Part shown: positions 44,087-54,605 of the stretch, one piece after another
Position numbering within the stretch: position 1 is the first letter of the stretch
How the letters are laid out: every line of letters starts with the position of its first letter
NCBI RefSeq assembly: GCF_016808335.1
Contig: NC_053142.1
Coordinates: 48,591,992-48,655,991, forward strand
Length of the DNA stretch: 64,000 bases
Source: Panicum virgatum
Taxonomy: Eukaryota; Streptophyta; Magnoliopsida; Poales; Poaceae
Reading direction: 5' to 3'
Position numbers and translations under genes: made by a program
Notes under the pieces: model-generated
Database searches by the model: none
What the model was told of the DNA's origin: nothing
What the model saw: the letters and a program-made list of their open reading frames with translations, nothing else

Positions 44087-45573
44087 GTTGGGTAGTTGTT
44101 TTTGTAGTTTAGGTTTTGTTTTTCCTTCTTTTTGCTTTTTCTTGCATTTTGTGTACATACCATCTTGCATTGCATTTGCTCATATGCATTACACTTGCAC
44201 TAAGCTTCTCATGTATGATATCTGCATTTGCTTGTGCCTTGTGCTATGCTATGAGTTGTATATATGCTTTGACCATGTGTAGCTAGCTCCTTTGAATATG
44301 CTGTATATTGGCTCTGAGCTTAGCTATTTTATTCTCTGAAAATCATAAAACATGGTCACCTTCAGGGTCTGCTACTAGCATGTGTAGGTTTGTATGCTTA
44401 TGCTATCTTGATCATGCTTAGTGGCTAGGTCCTTTGCTCTCACATGCAACAAGATGCCCTCTTTTCTGTTGGAATAGTTTAATTGGTATCTAATTTCAAA
44501 AAGTCCAACCAATTGGTTTATCTTGGGTTGCTTTGAGTGAAAAGATCCAGGTGGGATTGCTTGCACCACTGTTCTTGTATCGAGACTGCTCCTCTGGAGA
44601 ACTTGGACAAGGCTGTGGATGACTGAGAGTGGTGTCTTAAGCTTCTGATGGTCCTTGACCTAGGCTTGGCACATTCGCTAAGTTAAGCGCTTGCAAGCTT
44701 TCAACCCCTGGCACCGAAATTTGTAAGTTTTCAATTGGTATCAAGGCTGCTTGAGTGGCAGTTGCTGTGATATGGTTTGGATAGCTCACCTGTATGTTCT
44801 TGCTAGCTCTAGCATGCTTGCTTGCCTTCTAGTATGTTAGGTCCTTTATGGTGATGCTTTTCGTTTACAAATGACAAATGCTTGCTCATGATCTGTATAG
44901 ATATATTCTTATGAGCTTCTCCATGCATTGTCTTTGTATATGCACCCTCATATGCTATGATGTTTCGACCCTTGCAAATGCTCTTGTTCTGTACCTGGAA
45001 GCTTTTAGGCACGCATGCTTGCACTTCATGGCATATTTCCAGGGGGAGCATCTAGACAGGGGGAGTTTCCTTGTCGTGTGCTTTGTCAACAAGGGGGAGA
45101 AATTGGTGTCTCTTGTACCTTAGGGGGTTAGGGGAGAAATTCTTGTTCCTTGTCCTAAGGGGGAGAGATTCAGATTTAAGTGTGCACACATCTGGGAAGA
45201 GTTGCATAGTGAGGGGGAGCTGCATTTCAGGGGGAGTTTTGAGCATGAAAAGCTTTGTGATGCTTATTTTGCTGGTTGCGTTGAGCCTTACCTCTTTCTG
45301 GAGGGACCAGCTTTGCACATGCTTTGGCTGTGTTGAGCCTTGCCTTTTTCTTGAGGGGTCAAGCATGTTTTGGAGTCAGTGCGTCGAGCCGTTGCCCTTG
45401 TCTTAGGGGCTGACTCTTTTGGCTTTGCTATGTTCAAGTGATCTTTCTGGCTTTGATTCGCTTTTGATCACTTGAGATAGCTCTCTTTGTTTTCTATTTC
45501 TTTTTGGTTATCTTTGTTTTCACCAGTGCTCGTGTGGGGTGTGGTGTTGACAATGCACTCATCAAGGGGGAGA
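44087..45573 (+). other. copia-B 3' region with polypurine tract cluster
   Basis: No ORF of note and no third gene is seen. At least five AGGGGGAG-type tracts lie between 45040 and 45240 (about 45041, 45057, 45092, 45158, 45213 and 45230), and the terminal tract CAAGGGGGAGAT ends at 45573, directly before the LTR. Patches are shared with the copia-A 3' region (7273-8621). Confidence 0.8.
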
Positions 45574-47619
45574 TTGAGAGGCAGTGGAGGCCTGCTCCTT
45601 AGTGTGATGAGTGATTGCCAACACGTGGAGTGGACTGACAGTGGTGTAGTCGCGACTTCGTGGAGATTGCGTCGATTTCTTGGTCTGTGGTGTGCAGGTA
45701 TACGGATGGCGCGGTGGCAGCGAGTTGGTTTGGACAAGAGCGTGGTGCGTGCCGATGTACCATGCGGCGGCGTTGCAGTGGCGGGAGCTCGACGACCATG
45801 CGGAGGCGGGAGACCTTGCGGTGGCGTTGGAGGCCCAACCGGACGACCGTGCGGTGGAGAAGGACAGCCCAGATGCTTGGGCCACTGCTGGGCCGCGTGG
45901 CGATCCACTCCTGGCGCCAAGGCGGGACGGCGTGGAGGTTGTTGGTACCTCGGGAAAAACCAACGGCGGGATGCGTCGACGTCGGCCAAGTCGAAGAGGT
46001 TTCGGCGGGAGGTCGGACACGTGGCGTCATCGGGCTTGGCGGGTGTGCCCGGAAACATCGCGCGGGAAGGGTTCGCGGTTCCCTCCAAAACCGCAACCGA
46101 ACTCGGTTTCGGCAGTTTTCCAAAAACTGCCCCCGGAAGATTCCAGAAGGACGCGTGGCGACATCAAGGGGATTGCGTCGAGATGAAGCAAGGTTCTCCG
46201 AGTCGTCGCGGCCGTCGGATGTCTTTGATGTATCTTTTCCGGTTTTGCCCCTAAGGGCCTTCTAGTTTAGTCTAGCACTTAGGGGTAGTTTAGTCTTTTA
46301 AAGGGAGACTTGGAGTGGAAGAAAGGATGGGAGAGATGGAGTGGGTGGTGGCTGCCTGGACACAAAAAGGCAGGGCCTCCTCCCTGGTCCCTGGTGCCCT
46401 GGCAATCAGAAGAGAAAGGAAAAAGAGCCAGGCGCCCTCTTCCTCCTCTCTCCCGTGTTCTTCCTCCTCCCTCACCTTCTCTAGGGTTTAGGCATGGATT
46501 CTTGAAGAACTTGTAAGGAGAATTCGTGGGAAAGGAGGCCCATCCCTCCTTGTGCCCTCGGGGCTTTGAAATCAAGGTTCGTTCCATGTCTTACTGAGCT
46601 CTGTGGCATGAATCATCCTTGTTCTTGATTTCTTCGTGTTGGTGTGTCTACCACTTGTTGCCGTAGTTCTTGAGGCTCTTCTTGGCGACTAGAATCATTG
46701 TAGTCTTGTGCTAAAACTCATCTAGATCGTGAGCCTTCAAGAACTCAGTTTTGGAAAATTCCTGAAAACCCCGTTCTTCCTCGGTTCTTCGTCGATTCCT
46801 CTCAAACCATGGAGTAGATCGTCGATTCTTTTTGTGAGTAGGCTCACAAGGTCTTTGTGAGTGTGCCTGCAAATTTTGGAGAACTTTCGACCTGTTTTGA
46901 TCGATCAATCTTCGAGTTTTGGTCGTGCCGAGAGGAAAACAGAGGTTCTGCGCTCGGGCAGGATTTTTCCTTAACGCCGGTTGAACCGACGCTGGCGTTC
47001 CTGAGCGTCGGATCAACCGGTGAGTGCTTTTGTCACGGGTTAGGGTTTTTAGGGTTTTGTGTGATTGCACCGGTGCTTTGATCTCCCCGACGTCGGTTTA
47101 ACCGGCGTTACTAATTTGGTTTGCAGTTTGGGCGGTTGACCGACGTATAGGGTTTTGCCTACGTCGGATCAACCGGCGTTCATTTACTTCGGTTTTGTTG
47201 TCTCTCTGGACAACTGCACCGACGTGAGTTTGCGATTTTGTCGGTTTAACCGACGTTCGATCACCGGTTTAACCGACGAGGTTCAAAACCCAGCGTCGGT
47301 TCAACCGGTGCTCACTGGTTGTTTGCTGCAGGCTCTGTATCACCGGTTTAACCGACGTCGTTCAAACGTGTGCGTCGGATCAACCGGTGATATATACCTT
47401 GCTTGGTTCTTGCACTGCTTTCGTGCAATTGCTTCCGCGCTTGATCGCTTTGGTTCCTAGGCTTGTTTTGTGTTAGTGTAGCTCCCTTGTAGCTACTCTG
47501 CACATCGCCTAGAACTCTGGGGTTGGGGTGCACTCTAGAATCGTGAGCCGAAGTTTTTGATCGCAATTATTTTCGAATGCTCCCATTCACCCCCTCTGGT
47601 CGCATTTCTCGGTCCTACA
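45574..47619 (+). repeat. copia-B 3' LTR
   Basis: 2,046 bp, TGAGAG...CCTACA, followed by the target duplication GAAAT at 47620-47624. Compared by eye with the 5' LTR it shows about a dozen substitutions (for example near 46135, 46210, 46263 and 47313) and several one- to six-base indels. Confidence 0.95.
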
Positions 47620-48039
47620 GAAATTCACAAATGACGAATCTTCTTCCATGGCTCGGAGTTCGAGCAACACTTCTCACTTGTTCGCCGAGCACATGCCTTG
47701 TTGTTCCTCCCAAAGTGTACAGGTTCTCTGAAGTCTGAACAACGGATGGACTGACAGTAGATCACTGAATTACTGATGCTCGCATGTGTATTGTGTAGAT
47801 GCCATGGACGGCAGCAAAGCAGAGCACAGGATTTTAAAATGTCAATATTACAAAAGCACTACCGATATAAATATCAATATCTTGCAGCTAATGTTTCACA
47901 CACACACATACACTCAACCAGTAGAATGGCTGCCTATCCTGGAAATGGAATTCACTTCTCATGTACAGTTAAGGTAAGACTCTTACACTTGCAGAATCAT
48001 AAGACTCGTGCATATAAAAAAATACTAGCCATTTAGCAT
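47620..48039. other. Host flank right of copia-B, 3' flank of the kinase pseudogene
   Basis: It begins with the GAAAT duplication. I see no gene; a short CA repeat lies near 47898. It is the downstream flank of the minus-strand kinase pseudogene and was continuous with 10371-11290 before copia-B inserted. Confidence 0.7.
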
Positions 48040-51000
48040 CTAACGGCCTTCGACCACCGTGAGGCTCATGCCATTCATGGACGGTACCCTGTTGTCGCTG
48101 CCTCTTCCAGGTTCAGCATCCCTTCGCCCAAAATACACAGGCTGCAGTGGTGTTGGGAGTGGTGTGCTTTTACTCTCTAGCATCAACACAACCGTTGACA
48201 TGAGGCGGCCTACAGTTCGGACTGTCTTGAGCGCACAAAAGCCCTATGGGATGCACCGTGAAACTTCATCGAAGGGGCAGTTCTCCTTAACAGATGGGTC
48301 CACTAAATCTTCTGTTTTGCCATCTTTCCATAAGTTCCATGCCTGAACAGAGAGATTTTTCTTTCAATGAGCTAATATATGTTCAGTGAGTAGGTTATGG
48401 TGCTGGATTGGGAGCATCACCCGAAACTTACATAGACTATAAGATTAGGGAAGTCCATGATAAGATGTGGTGAGCTGATCTTTAATCCACTCACAATCTC
48501 CAACAGCAAAACACCAAAGCTGTAGGTGTCAGACTTGACCGAAAATGCACCTTCCATCGCGTATTCAGGGGACATGTAGCCACTGTAAAAGCGAGTCATC
48601 AGTACATGAGATCTGCATAATTTTAATAAGTCCAGATTATGATTCCCTCTGAGTAATTCGATAGTGCACGAGTTACTTACTATGTCCCAACAATCCGGTT
48701 AGTATTTGCTTGGTTCTGATCACCACAGAATATCCTGGCCATACCAAAGTCTGATATCTTTGGGCTCATCTCTTTATCTAACAAAATGTTGCTTGCTTTC
48801 AGATCTCTATGGATTATAGTTAATCTTGAGTCCTGATGGAGGTACATAATTCCTCTTGCTACTCCCTGGATTATCTTGAACCTTGTTGGCCACTGAACCA
48901 TTGATTTTCTTGCAGAGTCTGATAAGAATAATATGGAACAAAACACATATGCATATTTATTTGTTGAGTTTTGTAAACATTGTGAAAAATTAGAAACTGA
49001 ATGTACCAAAGAGGAAGTAATCCAAGCTTTTGTTGGGCAAGTACTCGTAAACTAGCATCTTCTCATCTTCATGAATACAACAACCTAGAAGCTTAACTAG
49101 GTTCTTGTGCTGCAGTTTTGCAATCAAGACTACTTCATTTCTGAATTCCTCTGTGCCTTGTCCGGAACCCTTGCTTAGTCTCTTATAGCTACTTCCGTGC
49201 TACCATCCAACATTCCCTGCATGATCCCTCATTCATCAAAAAACAGTTACAAACCATATAATTTTCTATCAATATATAAACAATCAAGTGAAACTTTTGC
49301 TTGTACCTTGTAAACTTTACCAAAACATCCTTTGCCAAGCATGTTGGTGTCGGAGAAATTGTTTGTTGCTGCAACAATGTCGTTGAAAGCTAACAAATGG
49401 GAACTCTATATTATTCTTGCTCCCTGCTTCATCAGTAGATCTCAAGTACTCTAGCATCATGTTCTTTTGGACTTTCTTCTTTGTTGTTTGGCTGCTAGTA
49501 GAAACATGAATGAATTCTTTCTCCTAAACACTTATGCAGTAGTGTTGCATTTTTTGAAACTAGAGCTATTTTCTTTGTACCTCTTCTCTTACATTTCCAG
49601 ATAAGGGCCGCGAACGCTAGTAGCAGCAACATGCTATAATTGGCAGTAAGATCTTCAGCAATTCTCCGTTCTTTTGAACTGTATAAGAGGAAAAATATGT
49701 CTTCAGAACTTACCGCGACAAGCATTGTTTGCAATTGTGTGAGTTTACTTGCACAGGGTTACATGAGCAATCTGCGAATGCTTTAAATCTAAATAGACTG
49801 ACTTGCTGTTGTGAACACAGAAGAACATGCAAGACGTTAACTGATAGGCTTTGATATCGTGGTAAGTTTAGTCAGGTTGTGTTACGTATGCTCATGCACA
49901 ATAACTGTTGCAAAAATAAAAATAGGGTTGGGCATTTGTTATAACTTTTTTTTCTACTTGATTGCGTTTGAAACTAGCACGGAGTAGATAAATGGTTGCT
50001 GCCAAGGTTTATTTGATGCAAGTCGGTTTAAACCCATTCAGGCCTTGCACAAATTTCAACTAAATCATAAATTATTTTAGAGCAATCTCCATCTTACTAG
50101 TATCTTACAAACATGCCTTAGAGCAGCGATGACAGCACATTTGTCACACCGAAGTACTAAACACTAATGCAACTTCGGGTGAAAGAAGGATGACTGGATG
50201 AGATGTAAGGAACGCGCTTACCAGAAGATTCGCCAAGCCGGATATATAAGTTCTCAGTAAGGACGCTGACCTTCTCCATGTCGACGAGATCCCCAGTCCA
50301 AACCAAACACCGAGATGTGTTGCCCATAGGACCTCCAGCACTGCTCAAGTTGGCATAGGTGTATGCCATACACGAGCAGTTTCTGGAGCACTCGTCTGTG
50401 CATTGGTCGAAGCTTGTATTCCTAATTTGCAAGAATTTGTCAGGAACCTTCATGTTAGGCATGGTCATGAAATAGTTATCCTTTCCGCATCTTAATGCTT
50501 TCTTTCTCTGGCATCCTCTAGATAAGTTGAGACTGTCGACGAGCTTGAACCCATCGGGGCATCGGCATATTGGGATTGCCTCCGTGTAGTCGCAGTACCC
50601 GAACGGGCCACATGAGGCGTAGATGGCACAGTAACTGGACATGGCAGTAACAACTGTCCACGACAACGTGGTGTTGTTCCAGTTCCAGAGGCTCATGTTG
50701 CCTCTGTAGTCAAGCAAGACGCGTGTGTAGGGTGACCCATCAGAGACTGTGTAGGTGTAGGTGTAGGTGTAGTACAACTCATCCCCCCTGTCGTAGAGAT
50801 ACTGAGACATGACAGAGGTGGTGGTGCTCTGGTATGTGCCACCGAATACTAAAACTTCGTTGACAACATCGAGGCGCTTGTACGGCAAACTCCCGTTCCA
50901 GATGAAGAGTTGAAAGTTCGAGCTGGGATCGATGCCTAAGGAGAAGTCCCCACTAGATGGATCATCAGGGCCCTTCCAGGCAACGAGGCGCCCAACCACT

Positions 51001-51503
51001 TGTGCCTTGGAGCTCACCAAGATCCTCGTGTTTGGAAGTATGGTGTCGGTGAGATGATCGATGCTTTGCCACACGACCGTGCCGTTGAGCAACCGGAGCA
51101 CAAAGTTACCTGAGTCGAGCAGAACCGCGACAGCTCCGTCAGCACCACCAGTGGTGGTGGTGTTCGCCGTCATCCAAACAGAGCGTCCTTCAGAGTCGAA
51201 CAACACCATCTCTGAACTATTGGTGATGGTGAGCTTCACGGATGAATGGTTGGAGATTGGGCTGTCGCGATTGGCGATCCACACGATGGTGCGCTCGGGG
51301 ATGTTGTTGTACCAGATTCCAAGGTACAAGCTCTTGCTGGAGTTGGTTGGGGAGAAAAAGCCAAGAGCAAAGGCTCGCCCCTCAGAGATGAGCATGTCGC
51401 CCGGGGAGAGTGAGTTTGCCTGTGTTAGTTGGTCGTTGGACTCGCAGAAAGAACTCAAGATCAAGAATAGGAGGAAGAAAACATGGAGTTTGGCCTTGCC
51501 CAT
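48040..51503 (-). pseudogene. S-domain (G-type lectin) receptor-like serine/threonine kinase, seven exons, several frameshifts
   Basis: Exons by splice signals: 51503-50222, 49678-49581, about 49491-49307, 49216-49007, 48918-48681, 48582-48432, and 48342-48040 (TAG). This is the usual SRK-type gene structure. Exon 1 is open and encodes a signal peptide (MGKAKLHVFFLLFLIL), B-lectin domain (DQLTQANSLSPGDMLIS), S-locus glycoprotein domain, EGF-like CGPFGYCDYTE/CRCPDGF, and PAN domain with conserved cysteines. Later exons encode the membrane segment (MLLLLAFAALIW), juxtamembrane region, and kinase with [15 protein letters not shown] and MSPEYAMEG. Frameshifts: exon 2 near 49630, exon 3 near 49388, exon 4 near 49182 exactly at the invariant VAIK lysine, and exon 7 near 48250 and 48205. 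The start at 51503 was chosen for the signal peptide; an upstream Met exists in frame. A functional kinase cannot be made; membrane-receptor function is lost. Confidence 0.88.
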
Positions 51504-51762
51504 TACGTTCTTCAGTGCTGGTTTGTTTGGCTCTGAAGGCTGAAGAAAGTAGCATGTAGCCATGATGCAGTTGGACCGCAAGAAATAGAGGCATACTTGG
51601 GATTTTCTGTCTGTCTCAAGGCGTCAAATCGAAACGTGGCTCCCATAGAATCAAGACGCGGGGTAATACAGGATAGAAAAGTCTGCAAGGATTCAATCCT
51701 GCAATAATTCAATCCCGGCCTCTTGCGTGGAATATGGGAAGGGGTGACGAGAATGAAACTTC
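51504..51762. other. 5' flank of the kinase pseudogene
   Basis: A short upstream region of the minus-strand gene. I see no clear TATA box or other gene. It ends at the inverted repeat of the MITE at 51763. Confidence 0.5.
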
Positions 51763-52631
51763 GGTGTTTGGATCCGGGTGAGGCCTGGATTGGTTCGAAA
51801 GATTTATTTAAGTCCTCATCACACACCGAATGTTTGGACACTAATTAGAAGTATTAGAAATATAGATTAATTATAAAACCAATTGCATAACTACTAGAAA
51901 ATAGAAAATAGGCTTATGGTACCGGGTGGTGAGGCCCTTGGGTACCGGTTTTTCAAACCGGTACTCCGTAGCCGGGACTAAAAGTCTAGGCCATAGGCAC
52001 CGGATAAAACAATCAGTGCCTAAGGCTCTCGTCAAAGAAAATTATTAAAGTTGGTATTTATGCGACGCGCGTGTGATAGCTGGGATTCGAACCTGTGACC
52101 TCTTTCCTCGCGTGTACCTTTTTTATCGTCTCACCTACACAGCACTCGTGATGAAAAGAGAGATATTTTCTTTTTGAAACAACCCGTGAAAGGGCCCTTA
52201 GGTATCGGTTGTTAACACACCACCCGGTACCTAATGCTAGACATGTTACTAGCCTTAGGTACCGGGTAGTAACACCAACCGGTATCTAAGGCTCATTCAT
52301 AAGTTCTATCCACCCCAAAAGGACCACTCTGAAGATGAACCGGCACCGGTTCATCTTTATACTGGAACTTTTGGGGTGGACCTAAGGCTTATATTCTAGT
52401 AGTGCATAAAGAGATGCTAATTCACGAGACGAATTTATTAAGTCTAATTAGTTCATGATTTGATAATATTATGCTACAGTAAACATGTGCTACCGATAGC
52501 TTATTAATTAAGTTTAACAGATTCGTGTCGTGAATATCTCCATTTATGCAATTAATTTTGTAGTTAGCTACTGTTTAGTCCCTCTAATTAGCATCAAATA
52601 TCCGATGTGACACGGACTGGATCCAAACACC
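51763..52631. mobile_element. Foldback MITE (GTTTGGATCC-end type) interrupted by a CACTA element
   Basis: Perfect 13 bp inverted ends, GGTGTTTGGATCC at 51763-51775 and GGATCCAAACACC at 52619-52631, enclose AT-rich sequence in which the two arms are partly complementary (ATTAGAAGTATTAGAAATATAG against the TAGTCCCTCTAATTAG arm; ATTCACGAGACGAATTTATTAAG against its counterpart). This is the layout of an abundant grass MITE family. I could not find a clear target duplication. A 516 bp CACTA relic lies inside. Confidence 0.7.
51889..52404. mobile_element. Small CACTA-type (En/Spm) non-autonomous element
   Basis: The ends are AACTACTAGAAAATAG (first base changed from C) and, on the other strand, CACTACTAGAATATAAG. 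It is flanked by the 3 bp duplication CAT (51886-51888 and 52405-52407), the size expected of CACTA elements. The interior has subterminal repeats of GGTACCGGGTRGT and ACCGGTA type. It has no transposase ORF. It lies inside the foldback MITE. Confidence 0.72.
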
Positions 52632-52885
52632 TCTGAGAATCTTGCTATTTAGAAGTATTAAATATAGTCTAATTATAAAACTAATTATAGAACTCCGAGC
52701 TAATTCGCGATACGAATCTAATAAGGTATATTAATCTAAATAGATGTTTACTGTAGTGTTATTGTAACAAATTATGAATTAATTAAGCTCATTAAATTTG
52801 TGTTGCGAATTAGCGCTTGTCTATGAAGAAGTTTTATAAATAGATTTATTTAATATTTGATGTGACGGAGATTAAAGTTTAGCGA
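52632..52885. mobile_element. Remnant of a second MITE of the same family
   Basis: The AT-rich sequence repeats the family words seen in 51763-52631 (AGAAGTATTAAATATAGTCTAATTA, AATTCGCGATACGAATC, TGTTTACTGTAG, GATGTGACGGAGATTAAAG). The terminal inverted repeat is missing or decayed, so the borders are approximate. Confidence 0.6.
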
Positions 52886-52899
52886 GGGCATGCGAACAG

Positions 52900-53090
52900 A
52901 AATGGTCACTCGGCTGCGCACTGGTCGAATGAAGCTTCTGTTTTTAATGTGCGGGCAAGAACTTGTCCGGAAACTTTCCTCCCCACATTCAACGCCTCCT
53001 TTCTCTGTTATCCTGTCCATTCGAGAGGCTCGAACCCATCAAGGCACTGACACACAGTGGAAGTCTCCATCAGTGCCGACGACGTGACAA
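52900..53090 (-). pseudogene. Relic of a third S-domain receptor kinase copy (EGF/PAN region)
   Basis: The minus strand encodes CQCLDGFEP, the EGF-like hallmark of S-domain kinases, then with shifts RKEAL, PDKF and SFDQCAAE, in the same order as RCPDGF, RKKAL, PDKF and SFDQCTDE in the gene at 48040-51503. At the DNA level it is alignable with about 50390-50570. Stops and frame changes occur. Only about 190 bp remain recognisable. It shows that the kinase cluster once extended further right. Confidence 0.7.
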
Positions 53091-53787
53091 GAAAAACTGC
53101 CACGCGGAGTTAACAAGATGGGAGCCTTTCTATGTATTATTCCCCCACGCCTCCGTGAGCTCTGGGAGCATCCACGTCAGCGAAAATTTTACCGTCCCTC
53201 CGATTTCTGACCAACGGTGATAACCGATTCCCAGCATGCCAATCACAGCGTCCTCTTTCAGGTCGAAGCGTTCACACATGTCTAAACGCGTTCGCTGTTT
53301 TTTTCGTGTGTTCACATCTTCTCGCATTTACTTCGCTCCGCTAAAGTCGTAAAGTAAAAAGTGTGCCTCAGCTTCTAGACCGGGTAGTCTCCCAAGTCAA
53401 CAAAAGCCGCTGCCATCGCTTCCTCCTAGAAATTTCCGTGAGCACTCGGCTTTCCTCTCCTGGTCGCCCCGATGCTGTGCCCCAACCGGCGCCGGCGCGC
53501 ACGGGCTTCCCGAGCCCGCCGACGGCACCAGGCGAGGAGCAGCGCCCTCCTCCCACCCAACACCGCGCCCTCCTCCCACCCAACGCCCCGCCGCTTCCCC
53601 GGTCGCCACCGCCTGCGATCCTGGCCCTACGCACCTTGCCGCAGCCAACCCTCCACGGGCTAGCCTCACCAGCCGCACCACCCCCGGCCAGCCCTCTATC
53701 TGAGGCGCCATGGGCTCGTCCCACCACCCCCGCCACCATCCAAGCGCAAGGCGCGGGGAACTACCCCCGCCAGGACGCGGCTCTTGG
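53091..53787. other. Host segment, GC-rich from 53450, interrupted by GY2
   Basis: An open frame (plus, 53363 to the GY2 border) is proline/alanine/arginine-rich and has an overlapping open frame on the other strand, which is typical of GC-rich grass 5' regions. I do not recognise a protein. The last five bases CTTGG (53783-53787) are the left GY2 target duplication. Confidence 0.5.
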
Positions 53788-54605
53788 TGATGTAGACGCG
53801 GCCCGATCTTCCGAGAGGTAGGGTAGATTCGATTGATGGAGTACGTGACGTTGGCGATCCGACTTCTAATCAGACACGAATTCGAAGCCTGCAACCGTTA
53901 CACCACTGCTGCTCGCTGGTTATCAACCAAGCACAACTTGATTGACCTCGCCGAGAAGGCTTTTCCTGCAAGCGAATCGAAGAACACTAGCAAGAAAGGA
54001 TAAACACGCAATCTGAAAATTGCAGATGTGAATGAAGCGAAAATCAAAGTGGGGTTCAAGAACTCGATTCCAAAGGACTAATCGACACAGTGGAGGAGAT
54101 CAAGAACGGGGGCCCTGGATCAATGTATAAGGACTTGTCGCCACAGATACAACGATGCAATGTCTGTTCCTCAAAGGAAAACTCAAGACTAAACAAAACC
54201 CAAGTCTAAGCGGCGGCGGCTACTGAGTTTATAGAAGAGCTAGGGCGTACTAGGGTTGGGGCGACTAGGGAAGGGGCGCCCACAACTTGGGCTGAAGGCC
54301 CGACACGATACACGGGCCATTGGCCCAAAAGAGGTGGCGCAGCACCTTTCCAGATTCTGGATGTCGAATTGTTTCATGAATTCCTGTCGACTCCGAATAG
54401 CTATGGACCTGAATCTGGTGGCGTTAGAAAGGTTATGAAATTATCTTTCCAACCATGTAAAGATCTCCTCAAACGAACTCCGTATGTGGCCGTGGCGTCG
54501 TTTTTGGTGCAGACTGTTTCTGAAATCCGAGAAGGAAACGAAGTCCAAGTTGAAGACGAGTCGGACTTCAATGTGTACGCATCCGATGCAGCGATGTCCT
54601 CATCA
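53788..54605 (-). repeat. GY2 3' LTR
   Basis: On the plus strand TGATGTAGACG...CTCATCA. It pairs with 57891-58705. A TATAAA (minus strand) lies at 54233-54228. Confidence 0.93.

Larger units (their letters stand above)
11291..47619 (+). mobile_element. copia-B: Sirevirus (Ty1/copia), complete ends, interrupted by element N
   Basis: The LTRs lie at 11291-13333 and 45574-47619, flanked by the target duplication GAAAT at 11286-11290 and 47620-47624. Internal parts are the PBS, gag (13397-16060), pol (16062-16403 and 41229-44086), a 1.49 kb 3' region with many polypurine tracts, and the terminal PPT. Element N (16404-41223) splits pol. The two LTRs differ by roughly a dozen substitutions and several small indels, counted by eye. 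There is no third ORF, unlike N. The pol frame is broken near 41941. Confidence 0.95.

Noticed and set aside
50750..50790. Microsatellite-like GTAGGTGTA repeat within the kinase exon 1 (Tyr-Thr repeat)
   Set aside because: A short in-frame expansion; not enough to call a separate feature or finding.
53363..53821. Proline-rich 152-codon ORF as a host gene product
   Set aside because: An opposite-strand ORF of similar length exists, its end is formed by the GY2 LTR, and no known domain is visible.
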